Assembly (NCBI GenBank): GCA_965153455.1
Contig: OZ234503.1
Span: 1,922,001-1,986,000 of the forward strand
Source: Sphagnum compactum
Taxonomy: Eukaryota; Bryophyta; Sphagnopsida; Sphagnales
Reading direction: 5' to 3'
Length of the DNA stretch: 64,000 bases
Shown: one piece after another, positions 1-13,439 of the stretch
Position numbering within the stretch: the stretch's first letter is position 1
How the letters are laid out: every line of letters starts with the position of its first letter
Notes under the pieces: model-generated
The model's input: the letters and a program-made list of their open reading frames with translations, nothing else
Database searches by the model: none
Told to the model about the DNA's origin: nothing
Translations under genes and position numbers: made by a program

Positions 1-3000
1 ATGCTTGAGGAGGTGAAAACTCAATTCTCAATTTGGACATCTTATAGTTGTGACTTCCATGACTAAAAACAATCATCGTGATGTGGCAAAAAATAAGAAT
101 AACAATAAATGTACATACAATTAAACAAAAAAAACCTTGAAGTCATGGGTCTAGCACATTGTGATGACTTGTCAACAATTTGACAAAAATTAATAATAAC
201 AATATTTTTTATTTATATAATTATTTATTTATTACAAAATAATCATGCCATTTCAACTAGAACTTCAATAATCTTAGTCATTGTGGACTCAATCAAGTTT
301 ATGATATAAACAAATAGTCCATTATAACTAAAACCAAAAATGTCATATGTTTGAAATGAATGGATTTTCAATAAAAGAATCCAACATGAAAACCATCATT
401 TGTATTGGTGTATCTAATAATTGATGTTGCAAAAGCTTTATGGAGGCACTTGAATATGGCATGTAATGAATCATACCCTTATGATTAATCTTTCAACTAA
501 AAATATGTAAAAAAAATTTATTCATGTTGTTATGCATTTATTTATTTAGACGCACAACAATACACTTAACAAAGTTAGTGTGCATTTAAATCCTCACTTG
601 AATAGATCACATTCTAGCAACTAGACCAATTATTCACCCCCTAAGTTTGTCAAATGGTACAAACATTAAAAACCCTATCAATGTCTGATTTTGTAACATA
701 ATGCAAATTCAAGGCACATTCTTTAATTCTCACAAAAAAATAGAGTGGGAATTTTGAAAGGGAATTATGATGAGCTTGTTAAACTAACTTAAAGATAAGT
801 CAATTTGTATGAACCAAGAAAAAAAACATTTCATGCAAATTGGACCCAAATCAATGCATGGATGAAGCAGAAGCTAAAGGTGAAAACACACTCAGATGGA
901 ACAAAAAGTGCACAAAAAATGTATTTGAAGATGAAAATACATTATGTAAATAATGTGTATGCCTAATACCTTGAATCACATGGGTTGTTTGACAAGGTGT
1001 CAAAAAATGATTTGTCATATTTGAGTAATCCTAGTTTTGCTTATGATATATTATATTCGAAGATGAAGATTTAAACTATTAATTTCACTGAATAAAACAT
1101 TTCTTTTAAAAGACTCATGATATGATGTACATCTTAATATTTGATCATTCACATTTTTTCAATTTTTTTCCCTTAGTATCAATGTCACCATAACATATTA
1201 TCATTGAATCATTAAAGAACATTATATGAAAGTATATTAAGTCCATATTCATTTATTGTTGACCTGGACAAGGTTTTGTGTAGTATTTTAAAAGTTCATA
1301 ACAAATTACACATTAAAAATTGTTATGAAATTTTGACATTATGTTTTGATGTATAAACTCATTGTTGATGTGAGTTCCATTTCATCAATTGCACATATAT
1401 ATTGGAATTGCTTGTAGTATTGAAAATTTGAAACTTATTTAAATGGACTCCTAAAGGTGGACAAAAGTATTCCACCTTAACGTGATTTTATGCCCTTAAC
1501 ACAAACTCATAAGACACATCACCTAGACGTCAGAAAAATCACCATGCTCTTCCCTATAATACATTCTAAAGATGGCAATGAGGACTACATTGAAATGATG
1601 CAAATTCCCAAGATTCCCAAGTGAGAATTTTGAAACAACCAAATAACAAGTCATAATTTTACAAGTTCATGACTTCTTCATATAGATTCTAGTTCAAAAA
1701 AACTTATAGGCAAAATTTTATCTGTTGAGAAGAGTTTTTAATGGCATATCATTCTTTTCAATAAAGGTGATTTCATTTCTCAAAATATGGAATAACTAGT
1801 TGATAATCATTTTGGTAGTTGGATTCATTTTCCTTGAAATGGCCATAATTGTTCCTACAAATCTTTGTTTTTCAATGAAACCCCAGTAAAATTTTATATT
1901 CTTCAAGACCTTTTGAATGATTTAAGGATGGCTGGATTTGGATAAGCAATTTACTTTTTACATTTGTTGTATATTATAATTAATTTTCAATTGTAAGTGA
2001 CATCTACAATTAAAAATTGTTTTAATTGGATAAGACAAGTCATGTCAGACATGTAATTTATGCAACAATATCAAGTAAGTAAATATGGTACGGCTATGGG
2101 TGAAAGCATGGTAAAATAGACAAAATAAATAAATGTTGAAATTTAGTTCCAAAATGGTTTGATTTTTGACACAATTAGAAAAAAGTATATTCAATATCAC
2201 TTTAAATATCATTATGGAACCATGAGGGCCTTTATTGAAATAATGGTAAGTTGAATAAAAAATTTGAAAAAAATAGCACAATAGAACTAAGTAATAAATG
2301 TGTTTGAAGTTGGCTAATCAAAATTGAGTTCAAATATTACTTAACATTACGAAAATAGTTATGATTAGAATATGTAAAAATAAAAAACATATAAATACAT
2401 TCTGAAGTATCATTAACTTGAAAATGAAAAATTTTCAATATCATTTACTTGCAACCTATTGAAAATTATATTTACATATTTGAAAAATATACTTAAATTC
2501 ATATTAAACAAGTGATTCTTCAATATCATATATATATGAATGAGAATAATAAATGTGTTCATGTTGTTCATTAAAATAATCAAACATGTTTAAGTTGAAT
2601 ATATTAAAGCTTATTTTATGGCTACTTTCCCATTTCTATTGTAAGAATCTTGTGTTATTTACTTTACCATGTTTAAGATGAATGCCCATTAAAGGTGAAC
2701 CACATTTCACCAAAAAAGGTGATGTATAACAAATAGTATGCTACATAGTAAATTGAAATCTTGATGCCATCCTTTAGTTATCCTAAATACAAGGAAAAGA
2801 ATTAGAATTTGCGTGACAACATGAACATTTTGGAATTCATAATGAACTTTGATTGAAATGGTTAGATGAAGAGGATTGAATAAAATTAATGTACATACAT
2901 ACAATATATAACTTACATTATTTTTTTCAATTTCCATAGGGCCTCATGTTTGTGATTCATGAAACATTACAAAACAAATGAAACTAAAAAAATAATGCAA

Positions 3001-3430
3001 TGCCCAATTATAAAAGCATCTCCTCTTTAACATGATAATGGTTTTTCCCTTTTTAAAAATGTATCATGCATTTATTATTTTTAAAATGCGAAAAAAACAT
3101 TTTTCAACCCAAAAATTCCTCTCATAGCCTTAATGTTTAAATATATGTGCAATTTCTCAATCTTAGTGATGAATATTATTTTGTCATAAATAGACTTTAT
3201 ATGTTCAAGTTCTTCAATGTTTTTTGGATTTTTAAAAATTGACTAACTTAAATCTAAAAAACTAATCAAATATACTTAAAACAAACAAAAGTACTTAAAA
3301 ATATGATGTCCATATATTACCAAAAGAATTAATTGTAGAAAAATTATATTTATGACTACAATTTTTGAGGGGCTTAGTGTGTTTTCACCCTTTAGACCCC
3401 TATACAATAATATAGTCATAATATATTCAT
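1..3430. other. AT-rich intergenic DNA, no gene seen
   Basis: Very AT-rich sequence with stops in all frames. The few open frames are short, low-complexity and look like chance. I see no splice-consistent coding, no RNA gene and no clear tandem repeat here. Confidence 0.6.
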
Positions 3431-3433
3431 ACT

Positions 3434-4470
3434 AGTGGGTACCTGTGACCTTCGGACGCTGTGAAGTCCCCCAGTTTCTTTAAACCGTATTTATTTCGAA
3501 GAAGCATTCTGTTTTAAACAGCTGCACGTCGTGAATGTAGCTTCTCGTGCTAACCTTAACCCTAATCATAGCATCCTGGGCATACTTATAGGCAGCAATT
3601 TTCTTTTTTTGGGCTAAATTTAGCCAAATGCCAATTTATTTCACCATCTCTTTATTAACCAAATCTTTAATGTAAGAAAAATATATTAAAAAGAAAACCT
3701 CAGCCTTTACAAAATTCAATGTACTTTGGTAATCTTTTATATAATAGGCCATTGTTTGTTTGTTTTTTTCTGTTCCAATTTTGTGATGTTACTCAAGAGA
3801 GGATCATCAATAAGTATATTTAGCCAATTTTTTTGGTAATACAAATATGAATATAGAAAATTCCAAGGACCCATTCATAACATATTGTATGTGATTGTGA
3901 CAATTATTGGAAAAATTTAAAATTAAAAAAAACAATTTTAAAATTTAAAAAAAAATTGTAATAAAATATTCCCTTTCCAAAATACTTCCCACAAAATCGC
4001 CAAAAAACAAAACAAAACAAAATTAATCAAACCCACTGCAATGGGGAATCAATCTTGAGGTATCATTTGTGTTTATTAGTGGTGATTTTTTTGTATCAAA
4101 GGATGAATTTTTCCAGGGAAACCAAAAAAAAAATTCACCCAATAGAGCTAGCAAGCAAACTGTAGTACTACTGCATTTACAGAAGCAGAAAATCTGAGAC
4201 TGAAAACATTGGGGTTTGGAGAGAGGAATCTTGTTCAGACACCATGGGTTTAGGGTTTAGGCAGCAACTCTAACCCTAACCCCCTTACCCCCAAGGAGGA
4301 CGACCGGACAGACAGATCACATGAACACGTGGATAAACTGCTGCCACCGCCATGAGTCGTCGTCCTCCTCCCGTTCCATCATCTTCTTCTTCCAGGATGA
4401 GGAACTTGGATGGACGGATGACGGGACGGATGGATGGAAAGTATGACCACCCAAGGATATTATATAAGTA
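3434..4470 (-). pseudogene. possible decayed gene start and exon relic, minus strand
   Basis: A patch of higher GC in AT-rich surroundings. Read on the minus strand it begins with a TATA-like word near 4461-4467, then a short leader. Next come telomere-box words (AAACCCTAAACCC, 4245-4260) directly before an ATG with a good context (4243-4245), followed by a short open frame. Further down, around 3605-3480, a frame of about 44 codons stays open and has ordinary amino-acid composition (contains YAQDAMIRVKV and HDVQLFKTECFF). I cannot join these pieces into one reading frame, and the segments between them are AT-rich and full of stops. It could be the remains of a plant gene whose promoter carried a telo-box, or chance. 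No function is assigned. Confidence 0.25.
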
Positions 4471-4705
4471 GATATGGTTAGTTGTATTATGCAATTGTAA
4501 ATCACAACTATATTAGTGACTGTTCAATTTGTGACATGTATTTAAAATACATACGATTAAATGGAAACATGTGGCAATATGTAGCCTATGTTAGATGGTC
4601 TGTACTATAACCTAGCCTAATGAATAGTCTAGGTTAAATGTACCTATAACATAGGAATTAGGCTTAAATAAGCTCAACTACTAAACCTAAATAGGCTAGG
4701 CCAAA

Positions 4706-5559
4706 TGTCATAACCCTAGCCTTGGGCTTGCGACCAAAGCAAGGGCTTGCAAAGGTGCGGGCCAAGAGTGAAACCCAAAGTCACATTTCATGCTACCGGG
4801 AATGTAAGAGGGAGCTCCCCCTTTGGGAGTTGGAGTCTCGATGGACTTTCAAATTTTTAGAAGGTGATTGCAGGGGTTAAAACTCATTGGATTTAAGATT
4901 TCCTTATATCATTGGAAAGCTCTTGGAACGTAAATGTTTAAAATGGGCTTGCATGACCCATTTGGGTACTTAAAATATAAGTTATGGCCAAAAAAAAGGT
5001 TGGGAGTCAAAGTGTCAATTTGACTCCCAACCACTAAAATCAAGAATCGCCCTGATTTACTTGCGTGTAGGTGTTGTGCCACATACTGTTGGAAAGCTTT
5101 CGATGAGGGCTACAACTTTGCTTCAAACCTCACCTTAATCAAAGGTTTACACAAAACGTTATGTGCTTCCAAAGTCGTGGGAATCTCAATTTCAAGGACA
5201 AAATGACATTTGTGTGTAGGCCCCATGGCTAGGCACAGAGAATATTATAAGGGGGAAGGTGGTGGCTTCTCCCAAGTCCGGGCTATGATGAGTCTTGTGA
5301 GTTCGTATTTGCCCGTGACTCGTTCGTGCACCAAAAGTGCTCCAACTACATGCTAACCAACTTATTGTTTGGTTTGTGCAGGTCCGTGTGAATAAATGAC
5401 CCGCTTGTCACTCGTCCTAGTCCCCATCCCGAAGCTCCAACATGCACTTCTACCCCGGAAGTGTTACGAGCTAAGGAACATACCTCAATTCAGTATCCTT
5501 ACGTTGTTTTCACCTTTGGACTCGTAATTGAGTCTATCAAGGAGTTTGGGGGTGCGTCA
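4706..5559 (+). mobile_element. solo LTR, family 1, older copy
   Basis: The 854-bp segment starts TGTCATAACCC and ends GGTGCGTCA, the TG...CA termini of a long terminal repeat. It is flanked by near-identical 5-bp direct repeats, CCAAA (4701-4705) and CCAAG (5560-5564), as expected of an aged target-site duplication. It aligns along its length, with many C-to-T type differences, to the reverse complement of 56002-56821; shared landmarks include the GACTCCCAACCACTAAAA-like block near 5025 and the CACAGAGAATATTATAAGGG block near 5236. No internal retrotransposon domain or second LTR lies beside it, so it is a solo LTR left by recombination between the two LTRs. The decay toward AT fits methylated-cytosine loss in a silenced element. 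Confidence 0.75.
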
Positions 5560-5564
5560 CCAAG

Positions 5565-8500
5565 CTAAGTCCCAAGTGTAAAAATTTGAATTTAAGCTCA
5601 CCTCTACATTAAAAAAATAAGTCTTTAACCAATTGCACCACCATCCTTCCAAAGGTGAAATGTGTGGTCAAGATAGTGTAGTGAACGTGTTCAATCTAGG
5701 TTGGTAGGTAAATAGATTAAACTAGGTTGGTATTCAAACATATTAGCCTAAACTTAAATAACATAGGTATACTACCTTAGGTATATTGGGGTCAAAGCAA
5801 GATAAAACATACATGAAAATAGATGTCTCCACATATTTTAACCATGTGTCATTCATATAACTATAACAAAATAACATCAAATTAGATGAAAATATATGTG
5901 AAGTACCATCCATTTGCTTATTAAGTTTATAAAAATATAATTCCAAACTATTGAAAGTAAATGAAAATTAAATTTTGATTAAAAATACATTTGAAACTAA
6001 TTGGTTAATATGTGTTCAGGCCTGTTTTTTATTAGAAAACATAATGAAATAGATATGTAAAATCTTAGTCCTACCAATGTTTCACCAATCATCAACTTTC
6101 ATCTCCACAACACTATGAATTTGACTTGAATTGCCCATTCTTTAATCACAAAGCTCCCTTGTTATGTATGCATTTGTCCCATCAACCTTTAGTATGACGT
6201 GTGGCCCATGTGAAGACATAAATATGCATGACATTGTTCATAACGTCTTGGCATCCATTACAAAAGAAACTAGTTTTCATATGATTGAAGATCAATTACA
6301 TGTTTGTCCTTTTTCCACACTTTAAACATCATAATGTCATGTCAACATTGTCCTCTCCGAGGGTTGGGGTTTGAACCCTTGTACATATTAAGTCATTGTT
6401 GATTTGATTTGTGTAAATCTTTTGTCCCAAGCATCGTCTACATGAGGTTTTACAATATCAAACGTAGTCCCAACAAAGGAACAAAATTACCAAAATTATC
6501 GTGTGGGATATTAGTTCCTCCCCACGCTAATGATAAAAGTTTTTGGTTGTTTGCATAACTAAACAAGTCAATGATTTTGTATGGGGTTGTGCCAATAATG
6601 TGTGGGGAATGAAATGTTTGGAAGGTGGTTGGAAGCACATTATACTATCCATAAAATCATGTCATAGGACAATTTTTACAAGATTTTGGAATTTGTAATT
6701 GACCATGGAACAAAATAAAAGTGATTGAAATCATGATAAAAAACTCAAATTTACAATGTTACATATGTTCTAATCACATTACATGAATTTCATGAACTTT
6801 TTTTTGAATTGTCATAACATATTGAACTTTCAAAGGATTATAAACAATCGTGTAACAACCCATAATAAATGAATATGAACTCAATTTGCTTTAATAAAAC
6901 ACTCATTAAATTAGTGAATTTTTTGGCATGGAAGATGGTGTGGTGACAATATTACTGAAACACACTTTTAAAAAAGGGGCTATGAAAACCCCAAAATCAA
7001 CATATGTTCAAATGTTGGTTTTAAAATAAATTCCTTGAGTCAAAAATAAATTGTTTAAATGTTCATCTTTAAAATATACGATCTACATGAATTTGGTTAG
7101 TGTAAAAACAAAAATAATCTTCAATTTTTGTTGACACCTTGCCACATGATTCATGTGCTTCATGGTATCTTGCCAAATTCTATCTCCACAATATTAATTT
7201 GCTTCTATTATAAACTCCACATGTGCTTAAAATTGTTCCACCGTAATGTGCTTTCACCTAAGTCCCTCCTTTTGGTTCTAATCACTTTCATTACACAAAA
7301 GGTGTCAATTGCCTTCCAAAATTTACAAGTTTCTACTATTTTAAGTTGAGTAGTAGCCATGGCAATGGTTACTTTTCAACTTCCACCATTTGTGGACCCT
7401 TCATAGATCACCTCTACACATATTTCATCATTTGTAAGTACCTACAGGAAGAAGGATGCCTTCTAGATTTGCTATTTGGTCATGGAAATTTCTCATTTAC
7501 TTGCATTACATTCTAGACCTTATCTTCTACCTCCACCTTTTCTTCCTTATTTACTTTTTCTTTATGTATTCCCCCAACCTTAGTCACCTTTTTTTAAAAC
7601 AAAAGTTTGCAACTCCACATCATTTTTCCTTTTCGTTTATAGAGGCTAGTCACACAAGCCTTGATTTTTATGAATGTTTTCAAATTAAAAATGCTAATGA
7701 ATGGTCTCATCACTTACCTATGTCTAATTTATCAATTAATACACTTCTTGTTGGTCACGACCATTGTTATTAAGTTTAGGGTATTTGGTGGGTTTTGATC
7801 TGAATTTTAAGTCAAGTTCTAAGATACTTGGATTGCAAGTCCATAGTTTTGCTAGAATTCACTTTAGAACCAAACCTTGAAACAACCCTTTTCCTAAAAC
7901 TAGAATTCAAACCTAAACCACATTTGGATAAAAGCAAACTACAATGGACTTTTATGAATGTCGCAATGCCAAATTCTCTGGGTTTGACAAATATTATTGC
8001 ATAATTTTTAAATGCACAATGCAACTTTTTTTTAAATTGCCCCAAAACCACTAGTATTCAATCAAACGTGGACTTCCAAAATATCCCCGAAGTCCCCAAC
8101 CACATATGGACTTTTTGCTTATAACCATTTAGTATGAAAACTACTCCAATCTTTGGAACAGGATACTTTTGAGGGTCTATAGCACTTAAGGTAAAAAAAT
8201 ATGGAATTTTTTAAAATATATTTTAAAAATATATTTAATGATCTCAAAATATCCTTGTTTTGCAAACTCTATTTATTTATGTAAACAAATTTTTTTCAAG
8301 ACTTATTTTCATAAAAAATATTTTAAAAGTCTATAATAAGATGATATAGGGGAAATAATGAAAAAAAATGTTAATTTTAATATCATTTACTTTTAAAATT
8401 TAAGACCCAATTTTAGGAGGTTCATTAGGCTCAAAATGCATTAGAAATATGGATTTTTGAAGGATTCTCAACTTTTTTTTTATCCACCATTATGTGTTTT

Positions 8501-9090
8501 TACCCATTGCATAGTCCTTTCAAATAGGTCCAACTCTCTACATGATAAATATAATTTAAAAAATAAGAATTGAGATTAGGCCCTACTTTTTAGGCAATGG
8601 TTATGTGTACTAGCTAAGCTAATTCATATTACACCCAAAAAAAATGATCTACACTTGGTGTAATGTACATGGAATAGGACCCTATTTTACATCGGACAAT
8701 GTTCGAGAATGTCACAACTAGATGTTTCATAAATGTAAGGTTGGGGGGGGGGAGAGGGGTGGAGTTTTTGGGGCTTTTAGGGTTCCCAAGATGTTCTCTT
8801 CAAGTGCTCAATGAGTTTTCCAAGTTCCCTATGTGTTCCTGAATATGTTCCCAATAACACCTCACTTTGTCCCATATGCTTTGCCCAATGTTGTCCTCTT
8901 CCGAGCTAAAGAGTTGAGTGATTGTTGAGTCTTCAAAGTTTCACAACCTTTTTATGATGATGGGCCAATCAAAGAGGCCCATTGCCCCCAAAAAATAATC
9001 TGACCTTAACCTTCTGCCCTAAACCCTAAACCCCGAAACCAATGTATATGGATATCACATTAACATCAAAAGCAATTATATAAGTACCCT
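5565..9090. other. AT-rich intergenic DNA, no gene seen
   Basis: No supportable gene. The longest open frame (7456-7773, plus strand) is rich in Phe, Leu and Tyr from T-rich sequence and has no recognisable domain. A G-run lies at 8742-8758. Confidence 0.5.
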
Positions 9091-9097
9091 TTGGTAA

Positions 9098-9200
9098 CAC
9101 CTATTTTGTCCTCAGAAAAAAATGATTTTTGGCTTTTGATTGATGAGGTACCACCTATTTTGTCCTCAAAAAAAAATGATTTTTGGCTTTTGATTGACAA
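9098..9200 (+). repeat. short tandem duplication, about 52 bp unit
   Basis: Two nearly identical adjacent copies of a unit that runs from CACCTATTTTGTCCTCA through GATTTTTGGCTTTTGATTGA. They differ by a few bases and form the start of the repeat cluster that continues to 9620. Confidence 0.7.
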
Positions 9201-9284
9201 TGTAAACACCCCCCAAATGTGTATCCATGAAATTTTGTTGCCGGGGGTGCGGTTTGTTAGCCAGTCAATGACACCTCAGGAAGA

Positions 9285-9620
9285 AGGTCTTGGTAACCGA
9301 TTGCACTTCTTCATCCACCTATGAAGTTTGAACTGGATGAAGTTTGAACTAGTAGAACATGGCTCACCAAGAAGATCTTGGTAACCGATTGCACTTCTTC
9401 ATCCACCTATGAAGTTTGAACTGGAAGAAGTTTGAACTAGTAGTAGAACATGGCTCGCAAAGATGTTCTTTGTAACCGATTGCATGTCTTCATCCACCTA
9501 TGAAGTTTGAACTGGATGAAGTTTGAACTAGTAGAACATGGCTCTTCTTCATAACCGATTGCACTTCTTCATCCACCTATGAAGTTTGAACTGGATGAAG
9601 TTTGAACTAGTAGAACATGG
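9285..9620 (+). repeat. four-copy tandem repeat, 79-91 bp period
   Basis: The word TAACCGATTGCA recurs at about 9293, 9382, 9473 and 9552, each time followed by the CTTCATCCACCTATGAAGTTTGAACTGG block and a second GAAGTTTGAACTAGTAG word. Spacings are about 89, 91 and 79 bp. Open reading frames crossing it are by-products of the repetition. Confidence 0.8.
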
Positions 9621-11365
9621 CGTGACATTGTGTGCAATATGTGTAAAAAAGAGCCTGATCTATGATGTTTCTGTTAAGGTTCCTTGGTCGGTCGGTGGTG
9701 GCAGATTCTGTCATTTTCTTGACCACATTAAGTGACGTAATCTTTCAGTGATGATGATCATCACACACTCACAATAGTGACCATAAAAATGATTTTGTTC
9801 GTTCCAATTGTTTGTTGAATCTACCACCTCCTCCGACCTTAATGTCATGGAATGGTCTCGCCCTTGCTCATTATGTTGGGCATGCCATTTAATAAAACCC
9901 AAGGCCCACAACTTTACTCAAAAAAGGGCTCACATGAGGTAATAAACAAGTGTGATCCCCAAAGCTTGTGTGAGCTTGATTTCAGTAAAGGCTATGGCTG
10001 GGGAATTTTACGGAGCGTAACGACCAGGCTCAGGTTTTGTTTTATTTTTAAAATTCCCATGATACTTGATGGGTCTCTAATAGATACCAACTGACTACCA
10101 TAATACATGAATGGTTTCAGCATAATTTTTATTTTTTTTTGTCAAATTTTTGAATTTGAAAAAAAATTGTGGAAATTTTTGTATAATTCCAAAATGCCCC
10201 ACGAGTTTTAATCCTCTGCAACAACACGCTCTCTAAATAGACTTTATGTACTCATCCATTTTGCACGTTTGTGAATCAAAAGGGCCGATAAATTTCTCAC
10301 ATGCTTTGCACATTTTGATGGTAAATGCTCTCTCCCTTGCATGCATTATAATGTAAACACAAGAACATCCTCAACACGCAGTAGTAGGCTGCTTTTGAGG
10401 TCGGTGACAACCTAGGGAGGTTTACACCAAGTCAAATGCGAGCATAACACTGGTGTGTGTGTGTGTGTGTGTGAACTAGTGTTGGGCGGGTACTAGACTG
10501 GAACCCTAATATCTAATTGGTATTGGTCTTGGTATCAAAGTGTGGTGGTAGTCTCTAGTATCCAAATGTGAATTTACATTCATATATTAATATACGTCCA
10601 AAAAGTTTAATGTTTTTTCTTTAACGGTTAGCCACAAAAGGTGAACCATATTGAACCTCCTCTAATGGTGATGAATCAAAGGCTTGCAACGCAAGCCAAA
10701 ACTCAAAGGAATATATCTTCCGATTGCCACTTTGTAGGCAATCAACTAACTAACCCCCAAGGCTAAAAGAGAAAGAAAGCCTCAACAATTTCCCATCTCA
10801 CCTTCATTGTAAATTCCTTAATGCGCAAAGTTTGGAACAAGTTTTATAGGTTGTAATTTTTAATGAATTTTGCCCCCCGGGACATGAGAGCTTTCCAAGC
10901 ACCTATATATGGATGGGGCCCATCTACAAAGTGAAGAAAAGAGCAAGCCCTTTAATTCAAACTGCGTATCACCGAGTTGGTCACATGATGTATGTGGGTT
11001 CGTTGACTATGCCCATAAGGAAGTGACTACGAATTGGTGTAGTAGGATTTGAGCATAGAATTTTGGCTCAAATTTGACCCAATGTATGGATAGGATGAAT
11101 AAGCATTTTTATAGAAGTGCATGCATCTAGACGAGAAGGAGGGGGGAGAAGGAGGGATGTTGAATTTTTGGGAATTTCCATATGTGTTCTCAAACATGTT
11201 CCCCAAGTTCTCAATGTGTTCTTCAACTTGTTCCCAATAGCACCTCACTTTTTCCCACATCCTTTGCGCTAAGTTTTACTCTTGTAACTTGATAGAGGGT
11301 AGACTAGCCCATCATCGATTGACTACTTATGACCAAACACTTATTTATACCTTTATCATACGTGC
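9621..11365. other. intergenic DNA with a (TG)n microsatellite
   Basis: No gene seen. A TG dinucleotide run of about 22 bp lies at 10452-10473. Short open frames on both strands lack coding character. Confidence 0.5.
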
Positions 11366-11770
11366 TTCATTTTCAGTGATTTAAAATGTTATGGCATCAC
11401 TACCTCAAGCTTTAGAAATCATCTTTCAAGTGCAAAGGGAAAGGACTAATGAAAAAATAATAAGAAAAAACATAAGCTTTCCAACTTACAAAACCTGTTC
11501 AAACTCTAATACCAACAAAGCAACATACATGGAATTTTTGGGTGTATATGAATCAGTTTTTTTAGGGTTTGATGGTTTGCGTTTTTTAATTTTTGACCCC
11601 CTTTACTTTGAAAGGCTGTAACTTTCTCATTTGTAATCCTTTTTGGACGATTCTTAGTGTGTCAAATGAGTCAAGAGGAGGAGTTCAAGTTTTGTTGGGA
11701 CACTAGAAACAATAGAACCCTCCCCTTGGATCCGGCCTGCCCCGAGGGATTAAGTGTTCAATCATTGACC
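11366..11770 (+). repeat. dispersed repeat, family 2, copy 1
   Basis: The segment beginning near TTTCAGTGATTTAAAATGTTATGG and running through GACCCCCTTTACTTTGAAAGGCTGTAACTTTCTCATT to CCCTCCCCTTGGATC is closely matched by 60070-60590 on the same strand. Parts match 12730-13135 in reverse complement. Motif texture (AACTTTCTCATT with a following GACGATT word) resembles LTR or other element-derived sequence, but no termini or target duplication were found. Confidence 0.65.
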
Positions 11771-12729
11771 AGTCTACCCTAATGAGCCCAAAAGGATAAA
11801 ACTGCGCTTTTTCTATTTTGGGACTGTCCAAAGCTTGCTTAAATTTATTTTTTGTGATGGGCCAATTAATGATGTCCATCACAAAAGGAAAATAAAATTG
11901 AATTTCAAGCATCCTCACAACTATCGTGATACCTAGGCTGGTTAAGCACTAATTAATCACTTTTTAATTTGCCAGAAATTCTGAAAAATAGCATGCTATA
12001 AATCTGAAAGAAACTCTCAAGCACACTAGCCTTCATTATTTAGTATAGTGCCTAATTATAAAATAGTATTATTTTTACTATTGAAAGTCAATTTCAAAAA
12101 AAATTATTGAAACAACAACTTTGTGAAGGAAAATTCTTTATTAGTTTTTTTTTTTTTTTTTTTTTTTGACACTGAATTGTTGAACTTGCCATGGTACTAC
12201 AGTAATAAGCATATCACTTCCACCAAGTTAGTTATTGTAGTTACCTTGGGAGCTTCAACATTAATTAAATTATTTGTAAAAATGTTGAACCTTTTTTTTT
12301 TTCCAAAGAACAAAATTTTGTGAAGGAAAATAAAGAATCTATTGGAATATTCCATAACACAGAATTTCCAATTTTAATTAAATTATTCGACAAACATGTG
12401 TTGAAGCTGCCATTGTACTGCCCGTGTACTACAAGTGGCTTCGCAACAACTAGAGCACCATACAATACAAAAGTTTGGGTGCAAACACTTTTTATGCCTG
12501 TGAATTTTGGGTTGCAACTTGCAAGACAAGAAATCTTCTCCTTCCTCCCCCAAAGTCAACAAGCGCAAACCCTAAAAATGGAAATGAAAGAAAAACCCTT
12601 CCACCTTCACATGCAAACGGACATAGCCATATGACCAGATGGGTCAATGTCCAAAAGTGAGAAAGGGTTTAGGGGCTTTTTGAGTTTTTGACCCCCTTTA
12701 CAAACCACCAAACACTACAAAGGTTGATT

Positions 12730-13135
12730 CCTGAACACTCAAAAAATTCTTTGTATGTTGCTCTGTTGCTGCAAGAGTTCAAAGATGATAGGTAAAACTT
12801 CAGGCAATGCTCCTATAGCACTTTAAATTGTTTAAAATGAATAAAAAATAAGAAAGTTAATGAGATTTGAAAATAAGAGGGGTTCAAAGAAAAAAAAAAA
12901 AAAAAAAAGTGTTTTATAAATTGAAAAGCTTATTTTTACTCTTGTTATTTTTTTTATTAATCTTTTTCCTTTGCACTTCAAAGATGATTTCTAAAGCTTA
13001 AGATAACACTCCCATAACATTTTATATCACTCAAAATGAAGTACATATGATGAAAATATACATAAATGTTCGAACATTTTAAATCACTCAAAATGAAGCA
13101 CATATGATGAAGATATACATAAATGTTCGATCATA
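12730..13135 (-). repeat. dispersed repeat, family 2, inverted partial copies with 58-bp duplication
   Basis: Read on the minus strand, two stretches (about 12775-12845 and 12975-13045) match the start of family 2 (AAAATGTTATGG...TAGAAATCATCTTT). Within it, 13019-13076 and 13077-13131 are tandem copies of a 58-bp unit ending in ATACATAAATGTTCGA. The region also holds a poly-A run at 12889-12908. Confidence 0.6.
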
Positions 13136-13439
13136 GGCAGACGATTGATTGACGATGGGCCAGTCTACTCTACCTCGCTTTCTTTCCATGCTAACTAAGT
13201 TAAGTCAAGTCCTTACTTACTTACTTAAGCTGAGTTATGTGTAGGACAATAATGCATGAGGATGAGGGCGTAACCAGAATAAGGGACCCCGCTCCTCACA
13301 CGATAAGGGCCCCTTGCATGACAAGGGCCCACTTCCCACGGGATAAGGGCCTTTTGTCAGGCAAGTAATGCCCTCCTCATCTTCAGGCATTACCCTAAGT
13401 AAGGAAAACTTGACTGAACTAGCCTAGTTAGCGTTGAAA

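Noticed and set aside
11391-11621. Open frame similar at the protein level to one at 60098
   Set aside because: The similarity is at DNA level and continues outside both frames; it reflects the dispersed repeat, not a conserved protein.
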